Assembly (NCBI RefSeq): GCF_029714425.1
Contig: NZ_CP121668.1
Span: 5,539,501 to 5,603,500 of the forward strand
Length of the DNA: 64,000 bases
Direction of reading: 5' to 3'
Origin: Bradyrhizobium sp. CB2312
Lineage (GTDB): Bacteria > Pseudomonadota > Alphaproteobacteria > Rhizobiales > Xanthobacteraceae
The notes below the pieces were generated by a model. The model was not told where the DNA came from. It was given only the letters and a program-made list of their open reading frames with translations, and ran no database searches. The number at the start of each line of letters is the position of its first letter. Position 1 is the first letter of the stretch. Shown piece by piece: positions 34,456 through 42,939 of this stretch. The translations under genes and the position numbers were made by a program.

Positions 34456-37302
34456 TCAGGCGTGCTGCGGCGGGGCGAGCGTCTGGGTCTGCGCCGTGTG
34501 CGGATCGGCCAGCGGCATCTCGCCGTGGCCGTCGCCTGCGGGAGCGAAGCTTGCCGCCATGGCCTGGTTGAGCAGCATCGCTGCGGCGAACGCTCCGCCC
34601 TGGATCACGACGTTGCTACCGCTGCCGCCGTCGAGGACGTCAGCACCTCCGCCGCCGATCAGGACGTCATCGCCTGCCCCGCCGCTCAGCGTGTCGTTGC
34701 CGGAACCGCCGATCAGGACGTCGTCGCCGTTGCCGCCATTGGCGACGAGCTGGATGCCGCCGTGCAGGCCCGAGGCCGTGATGACATCGTCGCCATCGAG
34801 ACCGTTGATGACGATCCTGTCGCTCGCGCCGGCATCGGTGATGTTGATGTCCTGGCCAAGCCCCGACACCGTGATGATGCCGTCGTGCTCGGTTACCGTG
34901 ATGACATCACTGCCGCTGGTGCCGTTGATGTTCACCGTGTCGGCGGCACCGTCATTGGCCCCGAGGTCGAGATTGATCTGGTTCACGCCGGTCCCGGAGA
35001 GATCGCCGACCGTGATGTTGTCGGCGCCACCCAGGGCGTTGAAGTTGATGTGCTCGACGCCGTTGAGATCCATCGCTATGGCGGCGACGTCGCGGGTGAA
35101 CAGCACCCGGCCGCCATTGGCCGAGATGTTGATGTTCTCGCTGATATTGGCACCGTTGAACTGCAGGGTGTCGGTGCCCTTGCCGCCTTCGACGACGTCG
35201 CTGCCGTCGCCGGGATTCCAGACGAAGGTGTCGTCGCCGGCTCCGAGATTGGCGACATCGTTGCCGCGGCCGCCGTTCACGATGTCATTGCCGGCGCTGC
35301 CGGTGATGGTGTCGTTGCCGTCGCCACCGTTGATGTCGAGGCTGAACGGCTGCCCTGCCTTGATCGTGGACGCGTTGATGACGTCGTTGCCGCCACCGCC
35401 GTTGACGCTGAGCACGTCACCGGCATCGGAGTGAGCGATCGTCACCTGCGCCGCAAGGCCGTTGACCACGATCGAGCTGCCGGAGGTCGTCACCGAGATG
35501 TTGTCGTCTCCGGCACTGCCGTTCACCGTGACGCGGTCCGCAGCTCCATCGCCGCTCGTGCTGCCGGGGCCGGCGCTGAGGTCGATGGCGACCTGCGTCA
35601 CCCCGGTCCCGGTCAGGTCGTTGACGGTGATATTGTCGGCCCCGCCGGCAGCCGCGATCTGCACGTGCTCGACGCCATCGAGATCCATGACGATGGCACC
35701 GACGTCGCGGGTGAGCAGCGCACGGGTTCCGTTCGCCGAGATCGACATGTTCTCGGCCACATTGGAGCCGTTGAAAACCAGCGTATCCGTATCCGCGCCG
35801 CCCTCGACGGTGTCGCTGCCATCGCCAGGATTCCACGTGAAGAGATCGTCACCCGCACCGAGATCGGCGACGTCGTTGCCGCGGCCGCCGGTGACCTTGT
35901 CGTTGCCGTCACCGCCGATCAGGAGATCGGCGCCCTGACTGCCGGTGATGGTGTCGTTGCCCGCACCGCCGTCGAGGGTCAGTCCGATCACCGCGGGAAG
36001 CGCGGACGCGTCGATGACGTCGTTGCCGCCGAGCGCCTGGATCACCAGACGGTCGTTGGCCGCTTCCGCATTCGCGATCGTCACGACTTCCGGCAGGCCT
36101 GTCACCGTGGCCGTGGTGCCCACGGCCGTGACCGTGATGTGCTGGTTGCCGTTGGTGCCGTTGACGGTCACTGTATCGGCCGCGCCGTCGCCTTGCGTGC
36201 CCCCGGGCGTGGCTCCGAGATCGACCAGCACCTGCTTGACGCCGGTGCCGGTGAGATCGCCGACGGTGATGTTGTCGGCACCGCCGCGCGCATCGAATTC
36301 GATCTGCTCGACGCTGTTGAGGTCCATCGTGATGTTGGCGACGTCGCGGGTGAAACGCACCCTTCCGCCATTCGCCGAAATGTCGATCTTCTCGTTGATG
36401 TTGGCGCCGTTGAACAGCAGCTTGTCGTTGCCCGATCCGCCTTCGACCGTGTCGCTGCCGTCGCCGGGATTCCAGATGAAGGTGTCGTCGCCCGATCCGA
36501 GCTGGGCGACATCGTTACCGCGTCCGCCATTGACGATGTCGTCGCCGGAGCCGCCGATCAGCAGGTCGTTGCCGTCGCCGCCGGTGATCCTGTCGTTGCC
36601 TGCGCCGCCGTCGAGCGTCAGCGAGATCAGGGGAGCGAGCCCGTTGCCCGCGGTGATGACGTCGTCGCCGCCGCCGGCGTGCAGCACCAGATTCTCCGTC
36701 GTGCCGATGTCGAGCGAAAACGGTGCAGCACCCGTGCCGTCGAATCGCACGCGCGTGCCGTTCGCCACGATCGTGAACGTCTCGGAATCATTGCTGCCGT
36801 TGACCTGCGCCGTGTCGCTGCCGTCACCACCCTCGAACAGATTGGTGCCGCCGCCGGGATTCCAGATCATGAGGTCGTTGCCAGCTTCGCCGAACAACTG
36901 GTTGTCACCGCTGCCGCCGTCGAGCGTGTCGTTGCCCGCGCCGCCGAACAGCAGATCGTTGCCGCCGCCGCCCTTGATCGTATCGTTACCGGCCTGGCCG
37001 AACAGCAGGTCGGCACCCGAGCCGCCCGTGATCTTGTCGTTGCCGTCGCCGCCGAAGACGTGCACCGCGGGCATCGGGCCGTTGGATTCGTTGACGGTGA
37101 TCGTGTCGTCGCCGCCTTGACCGAAGACGTCAATCTCGTTGGTGTTGGTGACGGTGGGATCGCCGCCGACAGTTTTCACAGAGCCGTTGTTGACCAGGAT
37201 GCGACCGGACTTGTCGCGGCCGATCACGACGCCGTTATTCGTAGCGTCTCCGAAGATGCTGAGCTGGCCCGTAACCGGGGAAAAAACAGAGGTAATAGAC
37301 AT
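34456..37302 (-). CDS. Large RTX (calcium-binding repeat) exported protein
   Basis: 948 residues, acidic, with no Sec signal. RTX nonapeptides (GGxGxDxLx) fill residues 85-145, 235-290, 445-505, 660-715 and 855-900. The spacing of WNPG (147, 277, 490, 695) and GADNIT (341, 554, 759) shows about three and a half modules of 205-213 residues, each with an RTX block, a beta-strand block (FNGANINEKIDISANGGRVR) and a hinge TGTGV. The C-terminal 50 residues (from LNQAMAASFA) lack RTX and probably carry the type I secretion signal. The exporter and HlyD genes lie downstream. Secretion and Ca2+ folding outside the cell are inferred; adhesion or biofilm is a guess. ATG 37302 follows AAGGATC. Confidence 0.9.
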   Translation of the reverse strand: MSITSVFSPVTGQLSIFGDATNNGVVIGRDKSGRILVNNGSVKTVGGDPTVTNTNEIDVFGQGGDDTITVNESNGPMPAVHVFGGDGNDKITGGSGADLLFGQAGNDTIKGGGGNDLLFGGAGNDTLDGGSGDNQLFGEAGNDLMIWNPGGGTNLFEGGDGSDTAQVNGSNDSETFTIVANGTRVRFDGTGAAPFSLDIGTTENLVLHAGGGDDVITAGNGLAPLISLTLDGGAGNDRITGGDGNDLLIGGSGDDIVNGGRGNDVAQLGSGDDTFIWNPGDGSDTVEGGSGNDKLLFNGANINEKIDISANGGRVRFTRDVANITMDLNSVEQIEFDARGGADNITVGDLTGTGVKQVLVDLGATPGGTQGDGAADTVTVNGTNGNQHITVTAVGTTATVTGLPEVVTIANAEAANDRLVIQALGGNDVIDASALPAVIGLTLDGGAGNDTITGSQGADLLIGGDGNDKVTGGRGNDVADLGAGDDLFTWNPGDGSDTVEGGADTDTLVFNGSNVAENMSISANGTRALLTRDVGAIVMDLDGVEHVQIAAAGGADNITVNDLTGTGVTQVAIDLSAGPGSTSGDGAADRVTVNGSAGDDNISVTTSGSSIVVNGLAAQVTIAHSDAGDVLSVNGGGGNDVINASTIKAGQPFSLDINGGDGNDTITGSAGNDIVNGGRGNDVANLGAGDDTFVWNPGDGSDVVEGGKGTDTLQFNGANISENINISANGGRVLFTRDVAAIAMDLNGVEHINFNALGGADNITVGDLSGTGVNQINLDLGANDGAADTVNINGTSGSDVITVTEHDGIITVSGLGQDINITDAGASDRIVINGLDGDDVITASGLHGGIQLVANGGNGDDVLIGGSGNDTLSGGAGDDVLIGGGGADVLDGGSGSNVVIQGGAFAAAMLLNQAMAASFAPAGDGHGEMPLADPHTAQTQTLAPPQHA

Positions 37303-37452
37303 CCAAATGATCCTTCGATCGATCTAGCCCCTCATCTCAACCCGTAGCAGCCGCGCACGTGACAATCTTGAAGCGTCGCTTGAGACGCGCGTGATTATTC
37401 TGGAGATTTCCTTCAGTTTTGCTTCGGGCTACGTTTCCACGGCGGATGCAAT

Positions 37453-37470
37453 GACTCTCACGTGAGAGTC
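37453..37470. promoter_or_regulatory. 18-bp perfect palindrome upstream of RTX operon
   Basis: GACTCTCACGTGAGAGTC, perfect on both arms, 151-168 bp upstream of the RTX start. Confidence 0.75.
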
Positions 37471-37475
37471 GCGCG

Positions 37476-37498
37476 ATCACGCGTAACGACCGCGTGAT
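37476..37498. promoter_or_regulatory. 8-7-8 inverted repeat upstream of RTX operon
   Basis: ATCACGCG-N7-CGCGTGAT, perfect, 5 bp from the 18-bp palindrome. A further CGCGTGAT lies nearer the gene at 37388-37395. Confidence 0.7.
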
Positions 37499-37716
37499 TT
37501 TCACGAGCGCGTTCGACGAGGCTGGCGTCTCGCGCGCGAGCGCGCCGCCCGAACGAAATTGCACCTGTGGTCTCGGAGAGCGCGGAGTTGAAGCACCGAT
37601 TGCAAGCGCGACTGCCGGCGAGCGCGACCGGGGAGATCACGGTTCACTCCAGCGCAACTGCGATCAAGGGACGCAAGGCCGGTTGACGGTCGAGACGAGC
37701 ATGCGCGGCCGATCGC

Positions 37717-38250
37717 TTACGTCGCCGACTTTTTCTTCGGCTTCGGCTTGGCCGCCTTCGGCACGACCGGCGCTTCCGGCGTGCCCTCGATCGAGGACAG
37801 GCGGCCGGAGGTGAACGTGTAGATGCCGGCCCGCGGACCGGTGGTCCAGGTCACCACCGCAACGCGGCGGCCGGCGGCATCGTTGGAGAGATTGACGCTG
37901 GAGGGCGCGCCGATGCCGCGCACGACGTCGCATTCGGTGTGGCCGAGCGCGACCGTGCCGCCCACGGGCGCGGGTGCCGTCGTCGACGCATTGGCATCGG
38001 CAGGTCCCGGAGGTGGCGTCATGCCGGCACAGGCGCCGTCGGCGCTGACCAGATCCTCTGCCGTCACCGGCTTGTCGGGCGTCAGCGGCGGCGATTCGAT
38101 CGAGATGCTCTTGATGAAGAGGCGGCCGGGCCGTTGGAACCACTCGGCGTCCTTCGACAGCAGGTCGGTCCCGCCCGAACAGCCAGCGACCAGCGGTGCG
38201 AGGACTGCGAGCGCAATTATGAACGAGCTGGGAAGCTTTTGATGTCGCAC
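37717..38250 (-). CDS. Predicted lipoprotein, unknown function
   Basis: 177 residues. A type II signal peptide ends in the lipobox LVAGC (cleavage before Cys24), followed by SGGTDLLSKDAEWFQRPGRL, a Pro/Ala-rich middle (TPPPGPADANASTTAPAPVG), a conserved-looking stretch TECDVVRGIGAPSSVNLSND with GPRAGIYTFTSGRLSSIEG, and a Lys/Pro/Ala tail (PKAAKPKPKKKSAT). The TECDVVRGIGAP part recalls small periplasmic proteins of the BamE/SmpA type, in which a CDV-x-RxxGxP pattern recurs, but similarity is weak. It lies before the RTX upstream region and is probably unrelated to it. Confidence 0.78.
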   Translation of the reverse strand: MRHQKLPSSFIIALAVLAPLVAGCSGGTDLLSKDAEWFQRPGRLFIKSISIESPPLTPDKPVTAEDLVSADGACAGMTPPPGPADANASTTAPAPVGGTVALGHTECDVVRGIGAPSSVNLSNDAAGRRVAVVTWTTGPRAGIYTFTSGRLSSIEGTPEAPVVPKAAKPKPKKKSAT

Positions 38251-38377
38251 GATAAACTAAATTCCCCGCGTGAAGGACGAGCCCTAAGCGTTTGTCCCAA
38301 CATCACTTTGCGGCACGAAATTGACCAAAGCCAGCATCGCCCGAAAAGTGCAAATTATCATTAATTGCGATCGACCG

Positions 38378-38830
38378 CTAATTCCGGCGCTGCCACCGGC
38401 CCCGCTCGTCGGCCTGCCAATAGGTGACATCAAATCCCCGCGCCTTGCAATCCGTCCAAGTACTGCGTGCCAAAGCGAGCGCATCCGGATCGTCACCGTT
38501 GAACAGCAGCACCATGCGCTCATAGCCCTGCGCGTCCTCGGGCAATGCGGCGTTGTCGACCAGGAAGCGGACATTGGCGCCGTTCGGATTGTCCTCCGCG
38601 ATCGCCAGCAGGATCGGCTGATCGGCGGCATCGTTCACGCGCCATGTCGCGTGCGGCAGGAAGGAATCGTCGCGATAGGTCCATAAATGCGCGTCGAGTG
38701 CATCGGCGCGCTCCTCCGAGGTCGACTGCACGACCACGCGCCAGCCGCGCTCGAGCGATTTCTCGAGAAGCGGCGGCAACACGTTCTCCACCGTCATGTT
38801 TTGCAGATGGTAGAACAGCACTTCAGTCAT
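38378..38830 (-). CDS. holC: DNA polymerase III subunit chi
   Basis: 150 residues: MTEVLFYHLQNMTVENVLPP at the start, a central DALDAHLWTYRDDSFLPHAT and the end DVTYWQADERGRWQRRN, the pattern of HolC. The chi subunit joins the clamp loader to SSB during replication. The start lies 6 bp from the pepA stop codon, so pepA-holC is an operon, the common order in alphaproteobacteria. Confidence 0.95.
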   Translation of the reverse strand: MTEVLFYHLQNMTVENVLPPLLEKSLERGWRVVVQSTSEERADALDAHLWTYRDDSFLPHATWRVNDAADQPILLAIAEDNPNGANVRFLVDNAALPEDAQGYERMVLLFNGDDPDALALARSTWTDCKARGFDVTYWQADERGRWQRRN

Positions 38831-38836
38831 CGTGGA

Positions 38837-40336
38837 TCATTTGCGCTCGTAGTGATCTGCCACCAGCCGATCCAGCAGGCGGACGCCATAGCCGCTTCCC
38901 CAGCTCTGGTTGATGTCGGTCTTCGGCGCGCCCATCGCGGTGCCGGCGATGTCGAGATGCGCCCACGGGGTGCCATCGACGAAGCGCTGGAGGAACTGCG
39001 CCGCGGTGATCGAGCCGCCGTGACGGCCGCCGGTGTTCTTCATGTCGGCGAACTGGGAATCGATCAGCTTGTCGTATTCCGGACCGAGCGGCATGCGCCA
39101 GACCTTCTCGCCGCTCTCGATGCCGGCCGCGAGCAGGCGCTCGGCCAGCTCGTCATTGTTGGAGAACATGCCGGCATGCTCGGTCCCGAGCGCGACCATG
39201 ATCGCGCCAGTGAGTGTGGCGAGATCCACCATGAATTTCGGCTTCACCTTTTTCGCGACGTACCAGAGCACGTCGGCCAGCACGAGGCGGCCTTCGGCGT
39301 CGGTGTTGATGATCTCGATGGTCTGGCCCGACATCGAGGTCACGATGTCGCCCGGCCGCTGCGCATTGCCGTCGGGCATGTTCTCGACGAGGCCAATGGC
39401 GCCGACCACGTTGGCCTTCGCTTTACGCGCCGCCAGCGCATGCATCAGGCCGACGACGCAGGCAGCTCCCCCCATGTCGCCCTTCATGTCCTCCATGCTG
39501 CCGGCGGGCTTGATCGAGATGCCGCCGGTGTCGAAGCAGACGCCCTTGCCGACGAAGGCGACCGGCGCATCGCCCTTCTTGCCTCCGTCCCAGCGCATGA
39601 TCACGGTGCGGCTCGGCCGCGCCGAGCCCTGGCCGACGCCGAGCAGCGCGCCCATGCCGAGCTTCTGCATCGCCTTGACGTCGAGCACCTCGACCTTGAC
39701 GCCGAGCTTGCGGAGCTGGGCCGCGCGGCGCGCGAATTCCTCGGGGTAGAGCACGTTCGGCGGCTCGTTGACGAGGTCGCGCGCGATGACGACGCCGTCG
39801 ACGACGTGGCCGGCCGAGGCGAACGCCTTCTTGGCCGCACCTGCATCGTCGACCGCGAGCGCGATTTCGGCGCGCAAGCCGCCCTCCTCGCCCTCCTTCT
39901 TCTTGGTCTTGTAGCGGTCGAACTTGTAGGCCCGCAGCCGCAGGCCCGAGACAATCGCGACCGCCTGCTCGCTTGTCATGGCGCCCCCTGGCAATTCCGC
40001 CATGATCGTCATGGCCGAGGCCTCGGCGGAGAGCTTGCTGGCGGCGACGCCGCCGAATTTGAGGAAATCGTTCGCCTTCAGGCTTGCCGCCTTGCCGCCG
40101 CCGATCACGACCAGCCGGGTGGCCTTCACCCCCTCCGGCGCCAGGATGTCGAGCGCCGCGCCGCTTTTGCCCTTGAAGCCGGCGGTGGACGCCGCCCGCT
40201 TGACCAGATCGGTCGCGCCGCCGAGCACCTTCGCGGTGGCCGGGCCGAGCTTCAGGCCGTCGTCGCAGAACACCACCAGGATGCCACGGGGGGCGGCAGA
40301 CAACGGGACAAAGCCGACCTTGATGGCATCGGACAT
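38837..40336 (-). CDS. pepA: Leucyl aminopeptidase
   Basis: 499 residues from ATG 40336 (GAAGGAG 7 nt before it). The M17 signature [20 protein letters not shown] is complete, and the two-metal ligands are visible in [16 protein letters not shown] (Lys, Asp) and [20 protein letters not shown]. It removes N-terminal amino acids from peptides in the cytoplasm and may also bind DNA as in E. coli. holC follows after 6 bp. Confidence 0.97.
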   Translation of the reverse strand: MSDAIKVGFVPLSAAPRGILVVFCDDGLKLGPATAKVLGGATDLVKRAASTAGFKGKSGAALDILAPEGVKATRLVVIGGGKAASLKANDFLKFGGVAASKLSAEASAMTIMAELPGGAMTSEQAVAIVSGLRLRAYKFDRYKTKKKEGEEGGLRAEIALAVDDAGAAKKAFASAGHVVDGVVIARDLVNEPPNVLYPEEFARRAAQLRKLGVKVEVLDVKAMQKLGMGALLGVGQGSARPSRTVIMRWDGGKKGDAPVAFVGKGVCFDTGGISIKPAGSMEDMKGDMGGAACVVGLMHALAARKAKANVVGAIGLVENMPDGNAQRPGDIVTSMSGQTIEIINTDAEGRLVLADVLWYVAKKVKPKFMVDLATLTGAIMVALGTEHAGMFSNNDELAERLLAAGIESGEKVWRMPLGPEYDKLIDSQFADMKNTGGRHGGSITAAQFLQRFVDGTPWAHLDIAGTAMGAPKTDINQSWGSGYGVRLLDRLVADHYERK

Positions 40337-40675
40337 GAGTAACTCCTTCAAAACATCAGGCTTTTCGCCCTTCCTCGGTTCCGGCAAGGGGCCGGAGCTG
40401 AACGGCGATTCACTGGACTTTGCGCACTATGGGCCAGCGGCCCGGCAGATGCCAAGCACCGCCGTGGCCGCCAGGCCACAACGAGCGAAATATTAACCAT
40501 ATGTTGAGGGTGCCACGGGGCAGCCATTTTGTTGACGGATCAAAGGGATGGTAGTGAGAAAGTAAGCCGACGGAAGAACTGCTGGTCCGACCTTGGGGAT
40601 CCCCTTGCGGGATTGGTTGGACGGGTGGCATTCCGAGGCTGCGTCGGGGGCTTGGTGGGATTCGTGCGGTAGCGC
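40337..40675. other. 339-bp divergent promoter region pepA/lptF
   Basis: No gene. It carries the promoters of pepA (leftward) and the lptF operon (rightward); a GGGGATCCCC palindrome lies at 40595-40604 but nothing else stands out. Confidence 0.6.
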
Positions 40676-41845
40676 ATGGGGTCAATTGATAGGTATATTT
40701 TCCGCACGACGCTGGCGTCGTTTGCGCTGGTCCTGGTCAGCCTCACCGGCGTGATCTGGATTACGCAGGCGTTGCGCGGCATCGACCTGATGACGAGCCA
40801 GGGTCAGACCATCCTGACCTTCCTCGGCATCACCAGCCTCGTCGTGCCGGCGCTCGTCCTGATCATCTCGCCGATCGCGCTGATGATCGCGATCTCGCAC
40901 ACGCTGAACAAGCTCGCGACCGATTCCGAGATCATCGTGATGAATGCCGCCGGCTTCTCGCCGTTCCGGCTGTTCTTTCCGTTCTTCTACGCCACCTGCG
41001 TGGTGGCTGCGCTCGTCGCCTTCATCGCGGCCTATCTCGCCCCCGACGGCATGCGGCGGATCAAGCAGTGGGACGCCGAGATCACCGCCGACGTGCTCAC
41101 CAACATCCTGCAGCCCGGCCGCTTCGCCCAGCTCGACAAGAACCTGACGATCCGGATCCGCGAGCGCCAGCCCGGCGGCATCCTCGCCGGCATCTTCATC
41201 GACGACCGCCGCGATCCGAACGAGCGCGTCTCGATCGTCGCCGAGCATGGGGAGGTCGTGAAGAACGAGAACGGCTCGTTCCTGGTGCTCAAGGACGGCA
41301 ATCTCCAGCGCTTCGAGGCCGGCAAGCGCGATCCCGCGCTGGTGGCGTTCGGCCGCTACGGCTTCGACATGTCGAAATTCGGCAACCAGGGCCGTGACGT
41401 CACCCTCGGCATCCGCGAGCGCTATCTCTGGGAGCTGTTCTCGCCGTCCGAGGATGACCCCGTCTACAAGCAGATTCCCGGGCAGTTCCGCTCGGCCCTG
41501 CATGACAGCCTCTTGGCGCCGATCTATCCCTTCGCCTTTGCCGTGCTGACCTTCGCCTTCCTCGGCGCACCTCGCACCACCCGCCAGAGCCGCAATTTCT
41601 CGATCGGCTCCTCGATCCTCGCGGTGTTCGGCCTGCGCATGGCGGGCTTTGCCTGTTCGGTGATGGCGGTGAAATCGCCGGGCCCGGTGCTGGTCCAATA
41701 CGCGATGATTTTCGGCGCCATCGGCGTCGGGCTGTGGATGATCATCGGCGGCATCGTCGTCGAACCGCCGCCCGGCCTCATGGAAGCGATCAACAGATCG
41801 AACGCCCGCATCGCGCGGCTGTTTGGACGACCGGCCACCGCATGA
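40676..41845 (+). CDS. lptF: LPS export permease LptF
   Basis: 389 residues, YjgP/YjgQ family: six membrane segments with a large periplasmic domain between the third and fourth. It begins MGSIDRYIFRTTLASFALVL, and the motif SHTLNKLATDSEIIVMNAAG marks the cytoplasmic coupling helix facing LptB. With LptG and LptB it extracts LPS from the inner membrane. ATG 40676; LptG starts within its stop codon (ATGA). First gene of the lptF-lptG-lptD-surA-pdxA-rsmA run. Confidence 0.95.
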   Translation: MGSIDRYIFRTTLASFALVLVSLTGVIWITQALRGIDLMTSQGQTILTFLGITSLVVPALVLIISPIALMIAISHTLNKLATDSEIIVMNAAGFSPFRLFFPFFYATCVVAALVAFIAAYLAPDGMRRIKQWDAEITADVLTNILQPGRFAQLDKNLTIRIRERQPGGILAGIFIDDRRDPNERVSIVAEHGEVVKNENGSFLVLKDGNLQRFEAGKRDPALVAFGRYGFDMSKFGNQGRDVTLGIRERYLWELFSPSEDDPVYKQIPGQFRSALHDSLLAPIYPFAFAVLTFAFLGAPRTTRQSRNFSIGSSILAVFGLRMAGFACSVMAVKSPGPVLVQYAMIFGAIGVGLWMIIGGIVVEPPPGLMEAINRSNARIARLFGRPATA

Positions 41846-42939
41846 GCATGCTCACCAATACGCTCGGGCGCTATTTCGCCGGACGCTTCGTCGTCGCGGC
41901 GCTTGGCGTGTTTGCGAGCATCTTCCTGCTGCTGGTGCTGGTCGACTACATCGAGATGGTGCGCAAGACCTCCGGCCTTGCCTCCGCCTCCGCGCTCATG
42001 GTCGCCGAGACCTCGCTGTTCCGGGTGCCGCAGCTCCTGGAGAAGCTGACGCCGTTCTGCATGCTGATCGGCGCCATGACCTGCTATCTCGCCCTCTCCC
42101 GCCGGCTCGAGCTCGTGGTTGCGCGGGCCGCCGGCATCTCGGCCTGGCAGTTCATCTCGCCCGCGCTCGGCAGCGCGCTGCTGATCGGGGTGATCGCCAC
42201 CGTCGCCTACAATCCGATGTCGGCGAATCTGCGCGAGCTCTCCAAGCGCATGGAGGCCGAGCTGTTCGGCTCGGCGCCGGGCGGCGGCATCCAGGACGCC
42301 ACCGGTTTCTGGCTCAACCAGGTGACCAGCGACGGCCAGACCATCATCAATGCCGCGCGCAGCGAGCAGCAGGGCGTGCGGCTCACCGGGCTCACGCTGT
42401 TCCGATTCGACACAGATCAGCACTTCAAGGAGCGGATCGAGGCGCGTGAAGCCACGCTCGAATCCGGCCATTGGCTGTTCAGGGGCGTCCGCCGCTTCAC
42501 GCTGGACTCACCGCCGGTCGACCAGGCCACGTTGGAGATTCCGACGACGCTGACCGAGGCGCAGGTCCGCAACAGCTTTTCCACACCCGAGACTGTGTCC
42601 TTTTGGCAACTACCGAGCTACATCCGCTCATCGGAAAGCTCGGGCTTCGCGACAGCCGGATACCGACTCCAGTATCAAAAGCTTCTGGCGCAGCCGTTTT
42701 TGCTGGCTGCCATGGTGATGCTCGCGGCCTCCGTGTCGTTGCGTTTCTTCCGGATGGGCGGCGTGCAGAAGATGGTTTTGAGTGGCGTGGGCGCAGGCTT
42801 TCTGCTCTACGTTCTATCGAAAGTGACTGAAGACTTGAGCAAGGCTGAGTTGATGCATCCGATCGCTGCGGCGTGGTTGCCCGTGGTGGTGGGCGGCCTC
42901 ACCGGCTTTTTGGCCTTGTTGTACCAGGAGGACGGTTAG
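41842..42939 (+). CDS. lptG: LPS export permease LptG
   Basis: 365 residues from ATG 41842, overlapping lptF by 4 bp (ATGA). Same family and fold as LptF: six membrane segments, ASIFLLLVLVDYIEMVRKTS in the first part, the coupling segment MTCYLALSRRLELVVARAAG, and a C-terminal MVMLAASVSLRFFRMGGVQK. The F and G subunits form the heterodimer gate of the LPS extractor. The following lptD starts one base into its stop (TAGTG). Confidence 0.95.
   Translation: MSMLTNTLGRYFAGRFVVAALGVFASIFLLLVLVDYIEMVRKTSGLASASALMVAETSLFRVPQLLEKLTPFCMLIGAMTCYLALSRRLELVVARAAGISAWQFISPALGSALLIGVIATVAYNPMSANLRELSKRMEAELFGSAPGGGIQDATGFWLNQVTSDGQTIINAARSEQQGVRLTGLTLFRFDTDQHFKERIEAREATLESGHWLFRGVRRFTLDSPPVDQATLEIPTTLTEAQVRNSFSTPETVSFWQLPSYIRSSESSGFATAGYRLQYQKLLAQPFLLAAMVMLAASVSLRFFRMGGVQKMVLSGVGAGFLLYVLSKVTEDLSKAELMHPIAAAWLPVVVGGLTGFLALLYQEDG

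Larger units (their letters stand above)
37303..37716. other. 414-bp regulatory region upstream of RTX operon
   Basis: No credible gene: short antisense frames here have no ribosome binding site or family look. It holds the 37453-37470 palindrome, the 37476-37498 inverted repeat and a third half-site CGCGTGAT at 37388-37395. Confidence 0.65.

Noticed and set aside
34432..37347. A long rightward open frame (971 codons) antisense to the RTX gene
   Set aside because: The RTX repeats on the other strand are unmistakable; the antisense frame arises from codon bias in GC-rich GGxGxD repeats and has no domain or ribosome binding site.
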